DNA of 64,000 nt from Oleiphilus messinensis (GCF_002162375.1 NZ_CP021425.1:3046766-3110765), one strand, 5' to 3'; counted from the stretch's first letter, positions 41,156 through 51,140 are shown. Made by a program: numbers and translations. Notes: generated by a model not told the origin, from the sequence alone.

Positions 41156-41710
41156 TCATTCTTCTACCGTTACGGGACTGTGCATGCCGGCCTGGTAGTG
41201 GCCCGGTATATTGCAGGCCGCTTCAATTTGCCAGGCATTTTCAAACTTCCAAATAAGTTCTTGTGTCTCCCCAGGCTTTACGGTAATGGTATTGCCCCCT
41301 GGCCCATGATGCATATTGGGGTTTTTCATCATCATTTCACCATGTTCCATGTGTTCATCTTTTGTAGCAATTGAAAACTCATGGGGCATCGTCCCTTTGT
41401 TCGTGATTACAAATTTAATTGTCTCACCGTCTTTAATATTGAGGGGCTCATGTTTGAATCGCATACTGTCGTGCGCAGTTACTTCAATTACTCGAGACAC
41501 CTCAGATACTTCACCTGGCTTACCAGCAAGTGATTCTCCACTATGAGCGTGGCCACCCATCATATGACCTTCACCATGATGATCTTGCATCATATTGTCG
41601 TGGTGATTGCCTCCATGCTGATCATGGTCTGATTCAGGGTCATGCTGATAAGCTCCGCAGCCCGTAATCATCAGCGTTGAACCAAGAGCAATTGGTAGTA
41701 ACAGTTTCAC
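41156..41710 (-). CDS. His/Met-rich cupredoxin-like lipoprotein
   Basis: A 184-residue lipoprotein (lipobox MITGC). Residues about 22-60 are a His/Met/Asp-rich segment (DHDQHGGNHHDNMMQDHHGE), probably binding several copper ions. Residues about 70-184 form a cupredoxin fold with the type-1 copper ligands: the first His in GTMPHEFS, then CNIPGHYQAGM supplying Cys, His and Met near the C-terminus. A second His/Met cluster (EHMEHGEMMMKNPNMHHGP) interrupts the domain. It should buffer or relay periplasmic copper. It sits between cusA (with its 40-aa follower) and copA on the same strand. Confidence 0.92.
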   Translation of the reverse strand: MKLLLPIALGSTLMITGCGAYQHDPESDHDQHGGNHHDNMMQDHHGEGHMMGGHAHSGESLAGKPGEVSEVSRVIEVTAHDSMRFKHEPLNIKDGETIKFVITNKGTMPHEFSIATKDEHMEHGEMMMKNPNMHHGPGGNTITVKPGETQELIWKFENAWQIEAACNIPGHYQAGMHSPVTVEE

Positions 41711-41733
41711 GATATTTCTCCTTTGATTTCTGT

Positions 41734-41856
41734 TTATAGATCTTTAATGGCTTGCATATCAATTAACGGCGATACTGCGATTAGCCCGTCGTCTTCTGTG
41801 CCCGTATGACAGGATTTTTTGATGGCCACAAGTATCATTGCGCGTAAATAGTCCAT
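41734..41856 (-). CDS. 40-residue ORF overlapping the cusA stop
   Basis: The ATG at 41856 shares bases with the cusA TGA (TGATG), so ribosomes finishing cusA could re-initiate. The product reads [20 protein letters not shown], then EDDGLIAVSPLIDMQAIKDL. It has a short hydrophobic N-terminal helix and a Cys-His pair, and ends 24 bases before the cupredoxin gene's start. No family was recognised. Position supports translation; composition is only moderately protein-like. Confidence 0.45.
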   Translation of the reverse strand: MDYLRAMILVAIKKSCHTGTEDDGLIAVSPLIDMQAIKDL

Positions 41857-44800
41857 CACTTGTTTCCTGTATTATTACTATTCGATTGAATATTGGATTG
41901 TGATGGCACCCCCATCTGTTTCCATACAAAATAGATGGCCGGTAACACTAATAAGGTCAAAAGCACGGTACTGATCATGCCGCCAATCATCGGTCCGGCG
42001 ATGCGTTGCATTACCTCCGACCCGGTGCCACTGCCTATCATGATTGGCACAAGACCAATCACGATCGCAAACACGGTCATCATAATGGGCCTCACCCTGA
42101 GGCCAGCCCCTTTCATAACCGCTTCGCGCACATCCTCTTTGTAAAAAGAACGACCTTCCCTGGTCGCTTCTGATCGCAACCTTTCGTATGACTGGTTCAG
42201 GTAAACCAGCATCAAAACCCCGATTTCTACTGCAACTCCGGCTAATGCGATGAACCCTACTGCTACTGCAATTGACATGTTGTACCCCATAATATACATC
42301 AGCCAAAGCCCGCCAATGACGGCAAATGGCAACGTACCCATGATGATCAGTACTTCAGTCATATTTCTAAAATTGATATACAGCAGGATGACAATAATCG
42401 CCAAGGTTAAAGGTACCACCACAGACAGCCGGTCTTTTGCCCGTTGCATGTACTCATATTGTCCGGACCAGGCAATAGAATAACCCGCCGGTATTTCGAC
42501 TTGCTCTGCCACAAGCCGTTGCGCATCTTCGACATAAGAGCCCAAATCCCGCCCTTCAATATCCACCAGAGTCCAGCCGTTTAAACGGGCATTTTCACTT
42601 TTAATGGCCGGTGGGCCATCGGCTATATACACGCTCGCGACGTCAGCCAAGGCAATGCGCTCATTATTGGCGGTCACCACAGGCAGGAGCTTCAATTGCT
42701 CTTCTGAGTCTCTATAAGATTGAGGGTAACGAAGGTTGACGGGATAACGTTCTAACCCTTCTACTGTTTCCGTGATGTTCATGCCCCCGATTGCCGTTCG
42801 GACAACATCTTGAATATCTGCCACGTTAAGGCCAAAGCGTGCGGCTCGCTTCCTATCGATATCCACTTTGACATAACGGCCACCAGCGACCCGTTCGGAA
42901 TACACTGATGCAGTGCCTGCGACTTGAGGTAATACTTCTTCCAGACGTTTGCCGATTTTCTCTATTTCGCTCAAACTGGGCCCGGCAACTTTGATCCCTA
43001 CAGGTGTTTTTATTCCCGTAGATAACATATCGATGCGAGTCTTAATCGGCATAACCCAGGCGTTGGTCAACCCCGGAAATTTAACCAGGTTATCCAGCTC
43101 TTTTCTTAAAGACTCAGTTGTGACGCCCGGACGCCATTGATCTCTTGGTTTTAGCTGTATGAATGTTTCAATCATTGTTAGAGGGGCTGGATCGGTTGCG
43201 GTTTCCGCGCGCCCAACCTTGCCAAACACGGACACGACTTCCGGCACGGTTTTAATGAGTTTGTCGGTCTGTTGCAGTAGTTCTCTTGCCTTGCCAATTG
43301 ACACTCCAGCATAAGTTGTGGGCATGTACATCAAATCGCCTTCATCCAACGGGGGCATAAACTCGCTGCCTAACTTGGTCGCGGGCCACAGCCCTACAGC
43401 CAATACGACCAGCGATAGCAACAACACACTTTTTGGAAACTTGAGTACACACTTTATTACCGGACGGTAAAGCCCGATCATTAAGCGGTTTAGTGGATTT
43501 TTGTGCTCGGGGGTGACTTTTCCTCGAATGAAATACCCCATTAACACCGGCACTAACGTAATTGCCAGGCCCGCTGCGGCGGCCATTGCGTAGGTTTTCG
43601 TAAATGCGAGTGGGGAAAACAGCTTGCCTTCCTGAGCTTCCAGAGTGAAAACTGGCAAAAAGCTCATGGTAATGATGAGTAGAGAGAAAAATAACGGCGG
43701 CCCAACTTCACAGGCAGCCTGAGTAATGACTTGCCATCGGTTATTATCGGTGAGTTCGGTTTTCTCCATGTGCTTATGCACATTTTCGATCATCACGATT
43801 GCACCATCTACCATGGCACCGATCGCAATCGCGATACCTCCGAGGGACATAATGTTCGCGTTTAACCCCTGTTGATACATCACAATGAAGGCCGCCAGGA
43901 TACCCATCGGTAAACTGATGATGACGACCAGTGAAGACCGGATATGAAACAAAAACAACGTGCAAATCAGCGTTACAACAATGAATTCTTCGATCAACTT
44001 TTCATAAAGGTTGGCAATTGCTTTGCTAATCAACCCTGAGCGGTCATAAGTTGGAATAACTTCCACGCCGTCAGGCAAGCCTTTTTTGAGTTCCTCCAGC
44101 TTGGCTTTCACCCCGTCTATCGTCGACTGCGCATTTTCACCAAATCGCATGACCACGACGCCGCCTACCACTTCGCCTTCACCGTTCAATTCTGCTATGC
44201 CCCGGCGCATTTGTGGCCCTAGTCTTACATCGGCAATATCGCGTAGAAGAAGTGGCACGCCGTTGCTGTTTACACCCAGCGGTACTTGCTCAAGGTCTTT
44301 AATGCTGGTGAGGTAACCGGTAACCCTTACCATATATTCAGCTTCCGCCATCTCGATTACTGAGGCACCCGATTCCTGATTCGCTCTTTTTATCGCCATG
44401 CGGATATGGGACAAGGGAATGCCGTAAGCTCGCAATCGATTGGGGTCAACGTCAACTTGATATTGGCGCACCATACCGCCAACACTGGCAACTTCAGAGA
44501 CGCCTGGTACGGTTTGCAGTTCGTATTTTAAAAACCAGTCTTGCAGGCTACGGAGTTGAGCCAAATCATTTGCGCCACTGCGATCAACCAAAGCATAGGC
44601 AAATACCCATCCAACTCCGGTCGCATCGGGGCCTAGCTGTGGTTTCGCGGCAGCAGGCAGATTGCCTGCCACCTGGTTTAAATATTCCAGGACCCGTGAT
44701 CTGGCCCAGTAAAGATCCGTGCCATCTTCGAAGATGACATAAACATAGGAGTCACCAAAGAAGGAATAACCCCTGACAGTGATTGCACCCGGTACCGATA

Positions 44801-45020
44801 GCATCGCTGTAGTGAGAGGATAAGTAACCTGATCCTCCACGACTTGGGGCGCCTGGCCTGGAAAGCTGGTTTTGATAATAACCTGCACGTCTGACAAATC
44901 GGGTATCGCATCGATTGGCGTGTTGCGTACAGAAAACAAACCCGCGCCAAGTAAAATCAGGGTTGCCAAAATCACAAAGAAGCGATTAGCAATTGACCAT
45001 CGAATTATTGCTGCAATCAT
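41856..45020 (-). CDS. cusA: Heavy-metal RND efflux pump (CusA family)
   Basis: A 1054-residue inner-membrane proton-driven pump of the HME-RND class, expelling Cu+/Ag+. It begins [20 protein letters not shown] and has the two large periplasmic loops and twelve helices of the family. Recognisable motifs: [40 protein letters not shown] (proton relay Asp in TM4), [16 protein letters not shown] and [20 protein letters not shown]. Met-rich entry residues ([13 protein letters not shown]) fit metal transport. It follows cusF by 24 bases and belongs to the cusCBFA operon. All expected parts are present. Confidence 0.97.
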   Translation of the reverse strand: MIAAIIRWSIANRFFVILATLILLGAGLFSVRNTPIDAIPDLSDVQVIIKTSFPGQAPQVVEDQVTYPLTTAMLSVPGAITVRGYSFFGDSYVYVIFEDGTDLYWARSRVLEYLNQVAGNLPAAAKPQLGPDATGVGWVFAYALVDRSGANDLAQLRSLQDWFLKYELQTVPGVSEVASVGGMVRQYQVDVDPNRLRAYGIPLSHIRMAIKRANQESGASVIEMAEAEYMVRVTGYLTSIKDLEQVPLGVNSNGVPLLLRDIADVRLGPQMRRGIAELNGEGEVVGGVVVMRFGENAQSTIDGVKAKLEELKKGLPDGVEVIPTYDRSGLISKAIANLYEKLIEEFIVVTLICTLFLFHIRSSLVVIISLPMGILAAFIVMYQQGLNANIMSLGGIAIAIGAMVDGAIVMIENVHKHMEKTELTDNNRWQVITQAACEVGPPLFFSLLIITMSFLPVFTLEAQEGKLFSPLAFTKTYAMAAAAGLAITLVPVLMGYFIRGKVTPEHKNPLNRLMIGLYRPVIKCVLKFPKSVLLLSLVVLAVGLWPATKLGSEFMPPLDEGDLMYMPTTYAGVSIGKARELLQQTDKLIKTVPEVVSVFGKVGRAETATDPAPLTMIETFIQLKPRDQWRPGVTTESLRKELDNLVKFPGLTNAWVMPIKTRIDMLSTGIKTPVGIKVAGPSLSEIEKIGKRLEEVLPQVAGTASVYSERVAGGRYVKVDIDRKRAARFGLNVADIQDVVRTAIGGMNITETVEGLERYPVNLRYPQSYRDSEEQLKLLPVVTANNERIALADVASVYIADGPPAIKSENARLNGWTLVDIEGRDLGSYVEDAQRLVAEQVEIPAGYSIAWSGQYEYMQRAKDRLSVVVPLTLAIIVILLYINFRNMTEVLIIMGTLPFAVIGGLWLMYIMGYNMSIAVAVGFIALAGVAVEIGVLMLVYLNQSYERLRSEATREGRSFYKEDVREAVMKGAGLRVRPIMMTVFAIVIGLVPIMIGSGTGSEVMQRIAGPMIGGMISTVLLTLLVLPAIYFVWKQMGVPSQSNIQSNSNNTGNK

Positions 45021-45044
45021 CTTGTATCATACTCCGGGAGCTTT

Positions 45045-45443
45045 TTACTTCTTCTCAATTTTCTTGATGAGATAATTGTTGTCGCTGTCTACTTCCAACG
45101 TGAACGTGACTTGATCACCTGGATTCAGTCCATCAAGCTTTACTGACTGATCTGCCTTGAAATTCATACGCATTTTTGGCCAGTTCAATTCAGGCATGGG
45201 CTCGTGAGAGATATTCAGCATATGACGGTCATTCATGATCTTGTTTATGCGGCCATCGCCCATCACTACGCGCATATGCTCACCCATTTGTTCCTGGCTC
45301 ATCATATGTCCCTCATCATTCATGGTATTTCCATGTCCATGCATATGACCGGCACTACCATCGGCGACTGCCGCAAGTGGGATCAACATCGCCCCGGCAA
45401 TCACAAATGCAGATAATTTGTTTACAGTTTTTTTTGCGTTCAT
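45045..45443 (-). CDS. cusF: Periplasmic copper chaperone, CusF family
   Basis: A 132-residue periplasmic protein with a signal peptide (1-27, ending AVA). A His/Met-rich linker (GHMHGHGNTMNDEGHMMSQE) is followed by a CusF OB-fold at about 58-132. The Cu+ site is clear: SHEPMPELNWPKMRMNF supplies His, Trp, and the two Met of H-x(8)-W-x2-M-x-M. The Trp forms a cation-pi cap on Cu+. CusF hands Cu+/Ag+ to CusB and CusA. The gene lies 25 bases after cusB and 24 before cusA, in the same operon. Confidence 0.92.
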   Translation of the reverse strand: MNAKKTVNKLSAFVIAGAMLIPLAAVADGSAGHMHGHGNTMNDEGHMMSQEQMGEHMRVVMGDGRINKIMNDRHMLNISHEPMPELNWPKMRMNFKADQSVKLDGLNPGDQVTFTLEVDSDNNYLIKKIEKK

Positions 45444-45468
45444 ATCTAAGTCCTCATATGGAAGTTAT

Positions 45469-47238
45469 CTATCGTTTTTGTACTGCTGAGACTGAATAGT
45501 CTCCATCCTCTAATTCTGTTAATTTGAAACGCACTTGATCGCCAGTTTTCAGTAGCGGTAGTTTCTCAGGGTCAGCGATTACGAACATCATACTCATGAC
45601 CGGCCAGTTCCATTCGGCAATGGGGTCATGCACAATCATAATCATGTCATCCATGAGCTCTTTCACTTTTCCAGTCGCCATTACGCTTTTGCCTGCAGGC
45701 TGGGCGACAGACATATCGGCTTGCTGTGACTGATTTACCTTTCCCTGTTGCACTATATCGGTGACCAGATATTCCCAATCCCCTTGCTTTTGCAGTTCGA
45801 ATTCAATAATTTGACCGGCTTCCAACATGGATAAATCCACATCTTCAACCACCGGAAAATCCATTTTCATCGTTGGCCATTCCCATGCTTCGATAGGATC
45901 ATGGGTAATAGACAGCATCCGCATATCCGTCATCACACTGTTGAGCTTGCCGGTTGCTGTAATTTTGCTTAGATCAGTAGTGGAACCCGGATTCGATTCT
46001 CGAGATTCCATGCGCGCAATTTCCGCATCGATATTTGACTCTGAATCAATTAAAAACTGGGCTGAGGTGACCACCTGATCTCCTTTCTCCAAGCCCTCCA
46101 GAATCTGCAACGAATCACCGGTTTCAATACCGACTTTGACAATGACGGATTTAAAAAGGCCATCACCTAAAGATTTCACTACACGGTGATATCGACCACC
46201 TTTGATTAATGCTTCTTTGGGTATACTCAACGTCTGCTCGGAAACGGGTGAGAAAATCGTCAGGTTGGCATACATATTTGGCCTGAGTATCAAGTCACTG
46301 TTATCAACCCGGATTCGCACTTTTAAAGTACGGGTTTTGCTGTCTAACACTGGATAAAGATAATCGACAGTGCCTTTCCATACTTTCCCGGGAACAGCAT
46401 CGGTGTGCATTTCTACCGCCTGACCAGTTTTTACCCAGTTTGATTGCCGTTCGAATACCTCGGCAATGACCCATACCGAATCGAGCGTACCAATAGACAT
46501 GACCTCTGTGGCAGGTTTAATGAACATCCCTTCGCGCACATTCAGGTCTTTTACGATTCCGTCGCGTTCGGCATTAACTTTTATTTTTTGTTCAACGGTT
46601 CTGCGTGATTCCAATCGTTTGATCTGTCCATCGGTCAAGCCGAGCGAAAGCAATCTTGAGCGAGAGGCCTTATAAAGTGACTTGTTGCCACTGCGTAATG
46701 CCGCCAGATACTCTTCTTGTGCATTTACCAGCGCTGGCGAATACAGCTCATAAAGTGTTTGCCCTTTTTTCACCCGATCGCCGTTACTGGTGACATTTAA
46801 CACCTCAATCCAACCGTCAACACGGCTGTGAATATGGTTGAGTTTGTCTTCATCAAAGGCGACATAGCCGACAGTGTTTACAGGCATCTCTAACCTGCCT
46901 TCGCTTACTTTTTCTGTTCTAACACCAAGGTTATTTATGACAACGGGGGATATTTTGACGCTACCCGCTTTGCTTTGCTGATCATCTTCATATACCGGTA
47001 CCAGATCCATACCCATCGGTGACTTGCCCGGTTTATCACGTCGATAGTTTTTATCCATTGGTGCAACCCAATAAAGTGGTTTTTTCTCACCACTATCGTC
47101 ACCCTGATCGCCCATTGCAGTCATGGATGTGTTATCTGCAGACGGTATGATATTTCCCTGCTGGATTACCAATACCTGGAATGCAATGCCGCCACCAAAA
47201 GCGAACAACATGGCAAGTAAGATCCCGAATTTCTTCAT
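45469..47238 (-). CDS. cusB: Copper efflux periplasmic adaptor CusB with two fused CusF domains
   Basis: A 589-residue membrane-fusion protein linking CusA to CusC. Order: N-terminal anchor; a heavy-metal-binding segment at about 55-85 (YWVAPMDKNYRRDKPGKSPM, then GMDLVPVYE); lipoyl/hairpin and beta-barrel domains (VGYVAFDEDKLNHIHSRVDG; GQTLYELYSPALVNAQEEYL); and, after about 425, two tandem CusF-like domains. Each has the copper motif: ITHDPIEAWEWPTMKMDF and IVHDPIAEWNWPVMSMMF. Standard CusB lacks these, so two extra Cu+ handover sites are built in. It overlaps cusC by four bases. Confidence 0.95.
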   Translation of the reverse strand: MKKFGILLAMLFAFGGGIAFQVLVIQQGNIIPSADNTSMTAMGDQGDDSGEKKPLYWVAPMDKNYRRDKPGKSPMGMDLVPVYEDDQQSKAGSVKISPVVINNLGVRTEKVSEGRLEMPVNTVGYVAFDEDKLNHIHSRVDGWIEVLNVTSNGDRVKKGQTLYELYSPALVNAQEEYLAALRSGNKSLYKASRSRLLSLGLTDGQIKRLESRRTVEQKIKVNAERDGIVKDLNVREGMFIKPATEVMSIGTLDSVWVIAEVFERQSNWVKTGQAVEMHTDAVPGKVWKGTVDYLYPVLDSKTRTLKVRIRVDNSDLILRPNMYANLTIFSPVSEQTLSIPKEALIKGGRYHRVVKSLGDGLFKSVIVKVGIETGDSLQILEGLEKGDQVVTSAQFLIDSESNIDAEIARMESRESNPGSTTDLSKITATGKLNSVMTDMRMLSITHDPIEAWEWPTMKMDFPVVEDVDLSMLEAGQIIEFELQKQGDWEYLVTDIVQQGKVNQSQQADMSVAQPAGKSVMATGKVKELMDDMIMIVHDPIAEWNWPVMSMMFVIADPEKLPLLKTGDQVRFKLTELEDGDYSVSAVQKR

Positions 47239-48590
47239 TGGGACACTCCTGTTATTTTAGTCGGATCGGTTAACCCCAATTTGGGTGTTTGAAAAGAAAC
47301 GTAGTATTGCAATTCAGACAGCAACTGCAGACGAGTGACCCGCAAGCGCTCATAATCAAGCCTGTCTTTCTGTTCTCTCAGAAAGGCCCGCATGACTTCT
47401 GCGAAATCCGCGGCATCAGCTTGATAAGCATTCAGAGAAGCTTCCGCCTGCAAGCGGGCTTTAGACAGTATTGATTGTTCAAACAACTGTAGTTGTTCTT
47501 CCGTTTGCATCAGACGACGGGACAGTGTTTGAATCATGCCGACCATTTCATAGACTTTGTCTTGGTAGCTACTTTTCAAAGCCTCTTTACGGAGAGTTGC
47601 ACTTTTGACTGATCTATCTTGTCTCTGGGTGGTGAACAGTGGTAATGATACGTTGACCATTGCGCTGACAAAATCAGAACGGTCAGAGCCATCCATATTT
47701 TTGCCACCTCGGTAACCATAATTCAGCTCTACGCCCCACAAAGGTTGGTACTTTTGTTTTGCCAGTTTAATATCGCGCTCGGCTGCAGCAACGTCCTGTT
47801 GCAAACTAACCAGTTCCGGATGCTCTGCAATCAATGCAATGATTAGCGCTTCATCGGGGTTTTTACTCGACACAATATCTTTCGGCATGAGAAGAATAGG
47901 TAAGATACTTGGCCACGACTCGGTCATTGCAGTTCTACCAATCCAACGGGCGAGCCCTGCCCGTTCAGTTTCACCTTGTCGAATCGCTTTAATGAGCTTT
48001 TCATCCAGTCGACTTGATTCCAGTTCTGCACGCAGAACATCTTGTTGCTGTACCTTTCCGATGCTGTAGAGTGACCGAGTTACATCAATGAGTTGATTAA
48101 ATAACGCTTTGTCTTCTTCGATAATGTCTTGAGCGTGCTGCCAATAGAGTACTTCTAACCAGTTTTTCCGGACCATTCGAGTAACATTCAAGTAGCGTGT
48201 TTGCGCCATTGATTTCATAGACGATGCCATGATGTTCATTTTCATTTCTTGCAGTGACAATGTATTCCCTTGAGGAAACATTTGCCTCAGACCCACTTTT
48301 AGTTGTGTCATGGGCTCTTGATCGAACTTGAACGTGTCCGTCGGAAAGTTTTGCGCGCCCAATACAAGTGTGGGGTCAGGTAGCTGGGCACTGGCACCAG
48401 CATCCTCTTTCATTGCGTTTGAACGGTATAATATTTGATTGATACCCGCGTCCTTTGATACAGCGAGCTGTTGGGCGTTTTCGATAGACAATTCAGCAGC
48501 AACCTGCGTCGTACCGGTAAAAACCAGGAAACCAAGAGCACAGCCAAGAACGGCGTTCATATGCCTTTCAGTTGGAAAATAGCCTTTCAT
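47235..48590 (-). CDS. cusC: Copper efflux outer-membrane factor, TolC family (CusC-like)
   Basis: About 450 residues forming an outer-membrane trimer channel. A signal peptide ends near TQVAAELS; two outer membrane efflux repeats follow, with LRQMFPQGNTLSLQEMKMNI, DVTRSLYSIGKVQQQDVLRA (the typical G-x-x-x-x-x-D-V-L) and VNVSLPLFTTQRQDRSVKSA. Starts at 48620 (GTG), 48599 and 48590 are possible; none has a strong ribosome binding site, and 48590 is preferred because it gives a normal signal peptide. Its stop overlaps cusB by four bases. Together with cusB, cusF and cusA it completes a tripartite copper/silver pump. Confidence 0.93.
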   Translation of the reverse strand: MKGYFPTERHMNAVLGCALGFLVFTGTTQVAAELSIENAQQLAVSKDAGINQILYRSNAMKEDAGASAQLPDPTLVLGAQNFPTDTFKFDQEPMTQLKVGLRQMFPQGNTLSLQEMKMNIMASSMKSMAQTRYLNVTRMVRKNWLEVLYWQHAQDIIEEDKALFNQLIDVTRSLYSIGKVQQQDVLRAELESSRLDEKLIKAIRQGETERAGLARWIGRTAMTESWPSILPILLMPKDIVSSKNPDEALIIALIAEHPELVSLQQDVAAAERDIKLAKQKYQPLWGVELNYGYRGGKNMDGSDRSDFVSAMVNVSLPLFTTQRQDRSVKSATLRKEALKSSYQDKVYEMVGMIQTLSRRLMQTEEQLQLFEQSILSKARLQAEASLNAYQADAADFAEVMRAFLREQKDRLDYERLRVTRLQLLSELQYYVSFQTPKLGLTDPTKITGVSQ

Positions 48591-48780
48591 TTGATTCATC
48601 CAATTAAACGGATTGATCACGTTAGCAGTGATGATGTTTTAAAAATTGAGAAAGGGCGAAACCCGTATGGGAGTATGCGTGTTAACCGATCAAACCAAGG
48701 CAGTAACCCTGTCCAGGTACCGTAAGTCGATCAAAGTTGGCAACAAACACAACTCGAATTCAGCCCGTTGGAATGGACTT

Positions 48781-49230
48781 TCAATTCAGATAAGTACAGT
48801 GTAAGACAAAACTTTGGGGGTAATTAAATCGAGGGGGCGGCGATTCAAAGTAAAATGACTGTTTTGACTTCCTGCTAAGGGTGTCAACCAATTTGAATAA
48901 AACCGAGAAAAACAGTACCGCTACGAGTAATGAGATTGGAACGTTCGGTATGTAGCTCTCATGGTCTTCACAACAGTTGTCTTGCGATAACGTCGAGCCA
49001 TGAGTGCCATGGGCAGTTTCAGCCATTTGGGCTGACGAATGACTTAATGTATCTGTGTTTTCATGATGGTGGCTATGATCATGAGCAGAATTGCTCGTTA
49101 ACCCGGATTCATGACCCTGGCTACCGGACATAGAACCCGCGCACAAAATCATGCTCTGACAAAATAGCCAGATCACAATCAGTGGTACCATCAGTCGACG
49201 GTATTTTGGGCAAACATCCGCTATAAACAT
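48781..49230 (-). CDS. His-rich membrane protein at head of copper cluster
   Basis: About 149 residues from the ATG at 49230. An N-terminal helix (RLMVPLIVIWLFCQSMILC) is followed by a periplasmic segment rich in His, Ser and Asp (SAHDHSHHHENTDTLSHSSA; QDNCCEDHESY) and a second helix (VPISLLVAVLFFSVLFKL), then a polar tail. Small proteins of this form often open copper operons in marine bacteria; the His cluster and CC pair suggest copper binding. It has a promoter with a 19-bp spacer like copA and probably starts the cus operon, although 190 bases separate it from cusC. Confidence 0.7.
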   Translation of the reverse strand: MFIADVCPKYRRLMVPLIVIWLFCQSMILCAGSMSGSQGHESGLTSNSAHDHSHHHENTDTLSHSSAQMAETAHGTHGSTLSQDNCCEDHESYIPNVPISLLVAVLFFSVLFKLVDTLSRKSKQSFYFESPPPRFNYPQSFVLHCTYLN

Positions 49231-49274
49231 AACTTTTTGAAGACGGGCTAATAAATTAAAATCTTGAATATCCA

Positions 49275-49305
49275 AATATAAACCTATGTCTCGCACACAA
49301 GTCAA
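49275..49305 (-). promoter_or_regulatory. Promoter with 19-bp spacer at head of copper cluster
   Basis: TTGACT (49305-49300) and TATATT (49280-49275) are separated by exactly 19 bases. The element begins TTGACTTGTGT, identical to the copA promoter at 41083. The inner dyad is less perfect (CTTGTGTG ... GACATAG). Shared control by a CueR-like activator is the simplest explanation. Confidence 0.55.
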
Positions 49306-49366
49306 TATTTATTTTAGGTCAAAAATAATTAATCTATACAAAATTGCTGCCTATCAGCAAATGACT

Positions 49367-50116
49367 TTATCTGGTGAGTTCGACAAGTGTTAATAAAGCA
49401 TTCGGAAAAAATTCGTACCAATCCGCATGAAAAACTCTCCCGCACTGAAGTTCCGGACTTAACGTATAGTTTAGACGGAAAGAAACGGTGCAGGCCTCAG
49501 AATCGATTTCGAATATTGAAATGGCGTCAAAATCAAAGACGCGTTTAACCTGGGGATAGGCGGCTTTGAAGAAACTTTCTTTCACTGAGAATATCAGTGT
49601 AAATAGCCACCTTTTATCAAAACCGGTTTTTTCAAAACACTGTAGTTCATCTGAGTTCAGTATGAGTTGAGTAAAACCCTGCAAGTCTTCGTATTGAATG
49701 AGAAATTCTGCGTCAATACCAACCTCTTTGTCTCTCGTTACTACAGCGATAGCGATGTTGGATTCAGCGTTTTTGTTCGATGTATGGCTAATACTGCCAG
49801 AGATACCAAAAGGCCAGACCGGACTCCTGTCGTCTGACACCTCCGGTTGATAGTGCGGAATAGACAATTTCTTTAATGCTTGAATAGCGCAATATCGCCC
49901 TGCTACAAATTCTGCTTGACGCTTTTCAACGGCGCGAGCGATGTTTTCGGGTAAGACTACTCCAAATTCTGACGGGGTTAATACTGCATCAAAATCCGGT
50001 ATCGAAAACCAAACCTGGTAACATTTCAAATAAGGTTTTCCAGGAAAGTGTAACGGGCCCTCCTGTCGGGTAAATGGAACGGTTTTGGGGACTAACTTTT
50101 CATCACTTCTGAGCAT
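49367..50116 (-). CDS. 4'-phosphopantetheinyl transferase, EntD/Sfp-type
   Basis: A 249-residue enzyme that moves phosphopantetheine from CoA to carrier proteins of non-ribosomal peptide, polyketide or fatty-acid synthesis. It follows the EntD subfamily: RQAEFVAGRYCAIQALKKL near residue 70, SISHTSNKN, the Mg-binding VGIDAEFL, and SVKESFFKAAYP (KE-x-x-FKA). No synthase or carrier gene is in the window, so it probably serves a remote cluster or acts on several carriers. It lies 19 bases downstream of the flavin-binding protein gene on the same strand. Confidence 0.93.
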   Translation of the reverse strand: MLRSDEKLVPKTVPFTRQEGPLHFPGKPYLKCYQVWFSIPDFDAVLTPSEFGVVLPENIARAVEKRQAEFVAGRYCAIQALKKLSIPHYQPEVSDDRSPVWPFGISGSISHTSNKNAESNIAIAVVTRDKEVGIDAEFLIQYEDLQGFTQLILNSDELQCFEKTGFDKRWLFTLIFSVKESFFKAAYPQVKRVFDFDAISIFEIDSEACTVSFRLNYTLSPELQCGRVFHADWYEFFPNALLTLVELTR

Positions 50117-50135
50117 AAGTCGCAGTATAGACTGT

Positions 50136-50756
50136 TTAGTAGATGGTTTTTTTCATATATTCCGGGTAGTTTTTATCATATTCTTCCGCGTCGAAGTCAA
50201 TATTACGCATGGTTGAAAATACTTTTGCCATTGCACCCGCGGTTGGTAACTCATCGCGATTGATATGATTCTCCGGATTCCACAACCCGGAACGAACAAT
50301 TGCCTTTTGGCACTGGTAATAGACTTTATCAACCGATATGGAAAGCACGGTACTTGCGGGTTTACCCTGAACTGCAAACGACTGGCAAAGTGTATCGTCA
50401 GCGATGATCTCTGCTTTACCACTCAATCGAATTGTCTCACCCACATTCGGAATCAAGAAAAGCAGACCGACTTCAGGGTTGGTCACAATATTTCGGAGCG
50501 AATCCACCCGATTGTTCCCCCGTCGATCAGGGATTTGAATGTGTTTCTCGTCGATAACCCTTACAAATCCGGGGGCATCTCCACGTGGTGAGCAATCGAT
50601 ACCCTGTTCGCCGCGAGTAGACAAAATCAGGAATGGCGATTTCTCGATGAACTTTTGATAATGGGGATTGATATGGTCGATTTCTTTCCAAAGTGCCCGC
50701 TCAAGGGGCTCACCATATATCTCTTGCAATGCTTCAATTGTTCGAATCGTCGTCAT
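50136..50756 (-). CDS. Pyridoxamine 5'-phosphate oxidase-family flavin-binding protein
   Basis: About 206 residues from the ATG at 50756; an ATG at 50780 is possible but has no ribosome binding site. It is a split-barrel FMN-binding protein of the MSMEG_1061/PNPOx-like family (PF01243): FIEKSPFLILSTRGEQGIDC, SPRGDAPGFVRV, RRGNNRVDSLRNIVTNPEVG (flavin contact) and LLFLIPNVGETIRLSGKAEI. Function ranges from FMN/F420-dependent reduction to heme binding. The C-terminal MAKVFSTMRNIDFDAEEYDK is typical of the group. It is probably cotranscribed with the phosphopantetheinyl transferase. Confidence 0.88.
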   Translation of the reverse strand: MTTIRTIEALQEIYGEPLERALWKEIDHINPHYQKFIEKSPFLILSTRGEQGIDCSPRGDAPGFVRVIDEKHIQIPDRRGNNRVDSLRNIVTNPEVGLLFLIPNVGETIRLSGKAEIIADDTLCQSFAVQGKPASTVLSISVDKVYYQCQKAIVRSGLWNPENHINRDELPTAGAMAKVFSTMRNIDFDAEEYDKNYPEYMKKTIY

Positions 50757-51140
50757 ATCTGCTTTACTACCCCTTCGCATCCGTGTTGGTAATAGATTGC
50801 ATCATACCTTAGTTAAACACCGGATTGAATTGCTTCTCCTGGTGCCAGTTGGCAACCAGAGCGTATGAATTACCCGACATATTACTCGCTGTAGTGGTTA
50901 GATTGGTGGATCATGCAGCATCCTGTCCCGGTCTTTCCTGATTCGTATACTGATGCCAGCTCCCATACTGAGTCGATAAAACGTATTGATCGCAATTCCC
51001 TGTAGTAACGTATAAGATAGTGCCTGGATCTGAGTCCATTGCCGGATTTTGAGATACCTACAGAAGAATAATTAGAAAATAAGAGAAACACCCTATATTT
51101 GGCCATCAGGTGCCTTATTTTTTGCCGAACCTATTTATTT
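50757..51140. other. Intergenic stretch without clear gene
   Basis: This divergent region lies between the flavin-binding protein and the C39-like gene. It contains a compact dyad at about 50839-50859 (CTGGTGCCA/TGGCAACCAG). No ORF here has convincing protein composition; the remainder is AT-rich and probably promoter DNA. Confidence 0.5.

Noticed and set aside
50882-51106. 74-residue minus-strand ORF upstream of the C39-like gene
   Set aside because: Non-protein-like composition, no ribosome binding site, and it overlaps the likely promoter of the forward gene.
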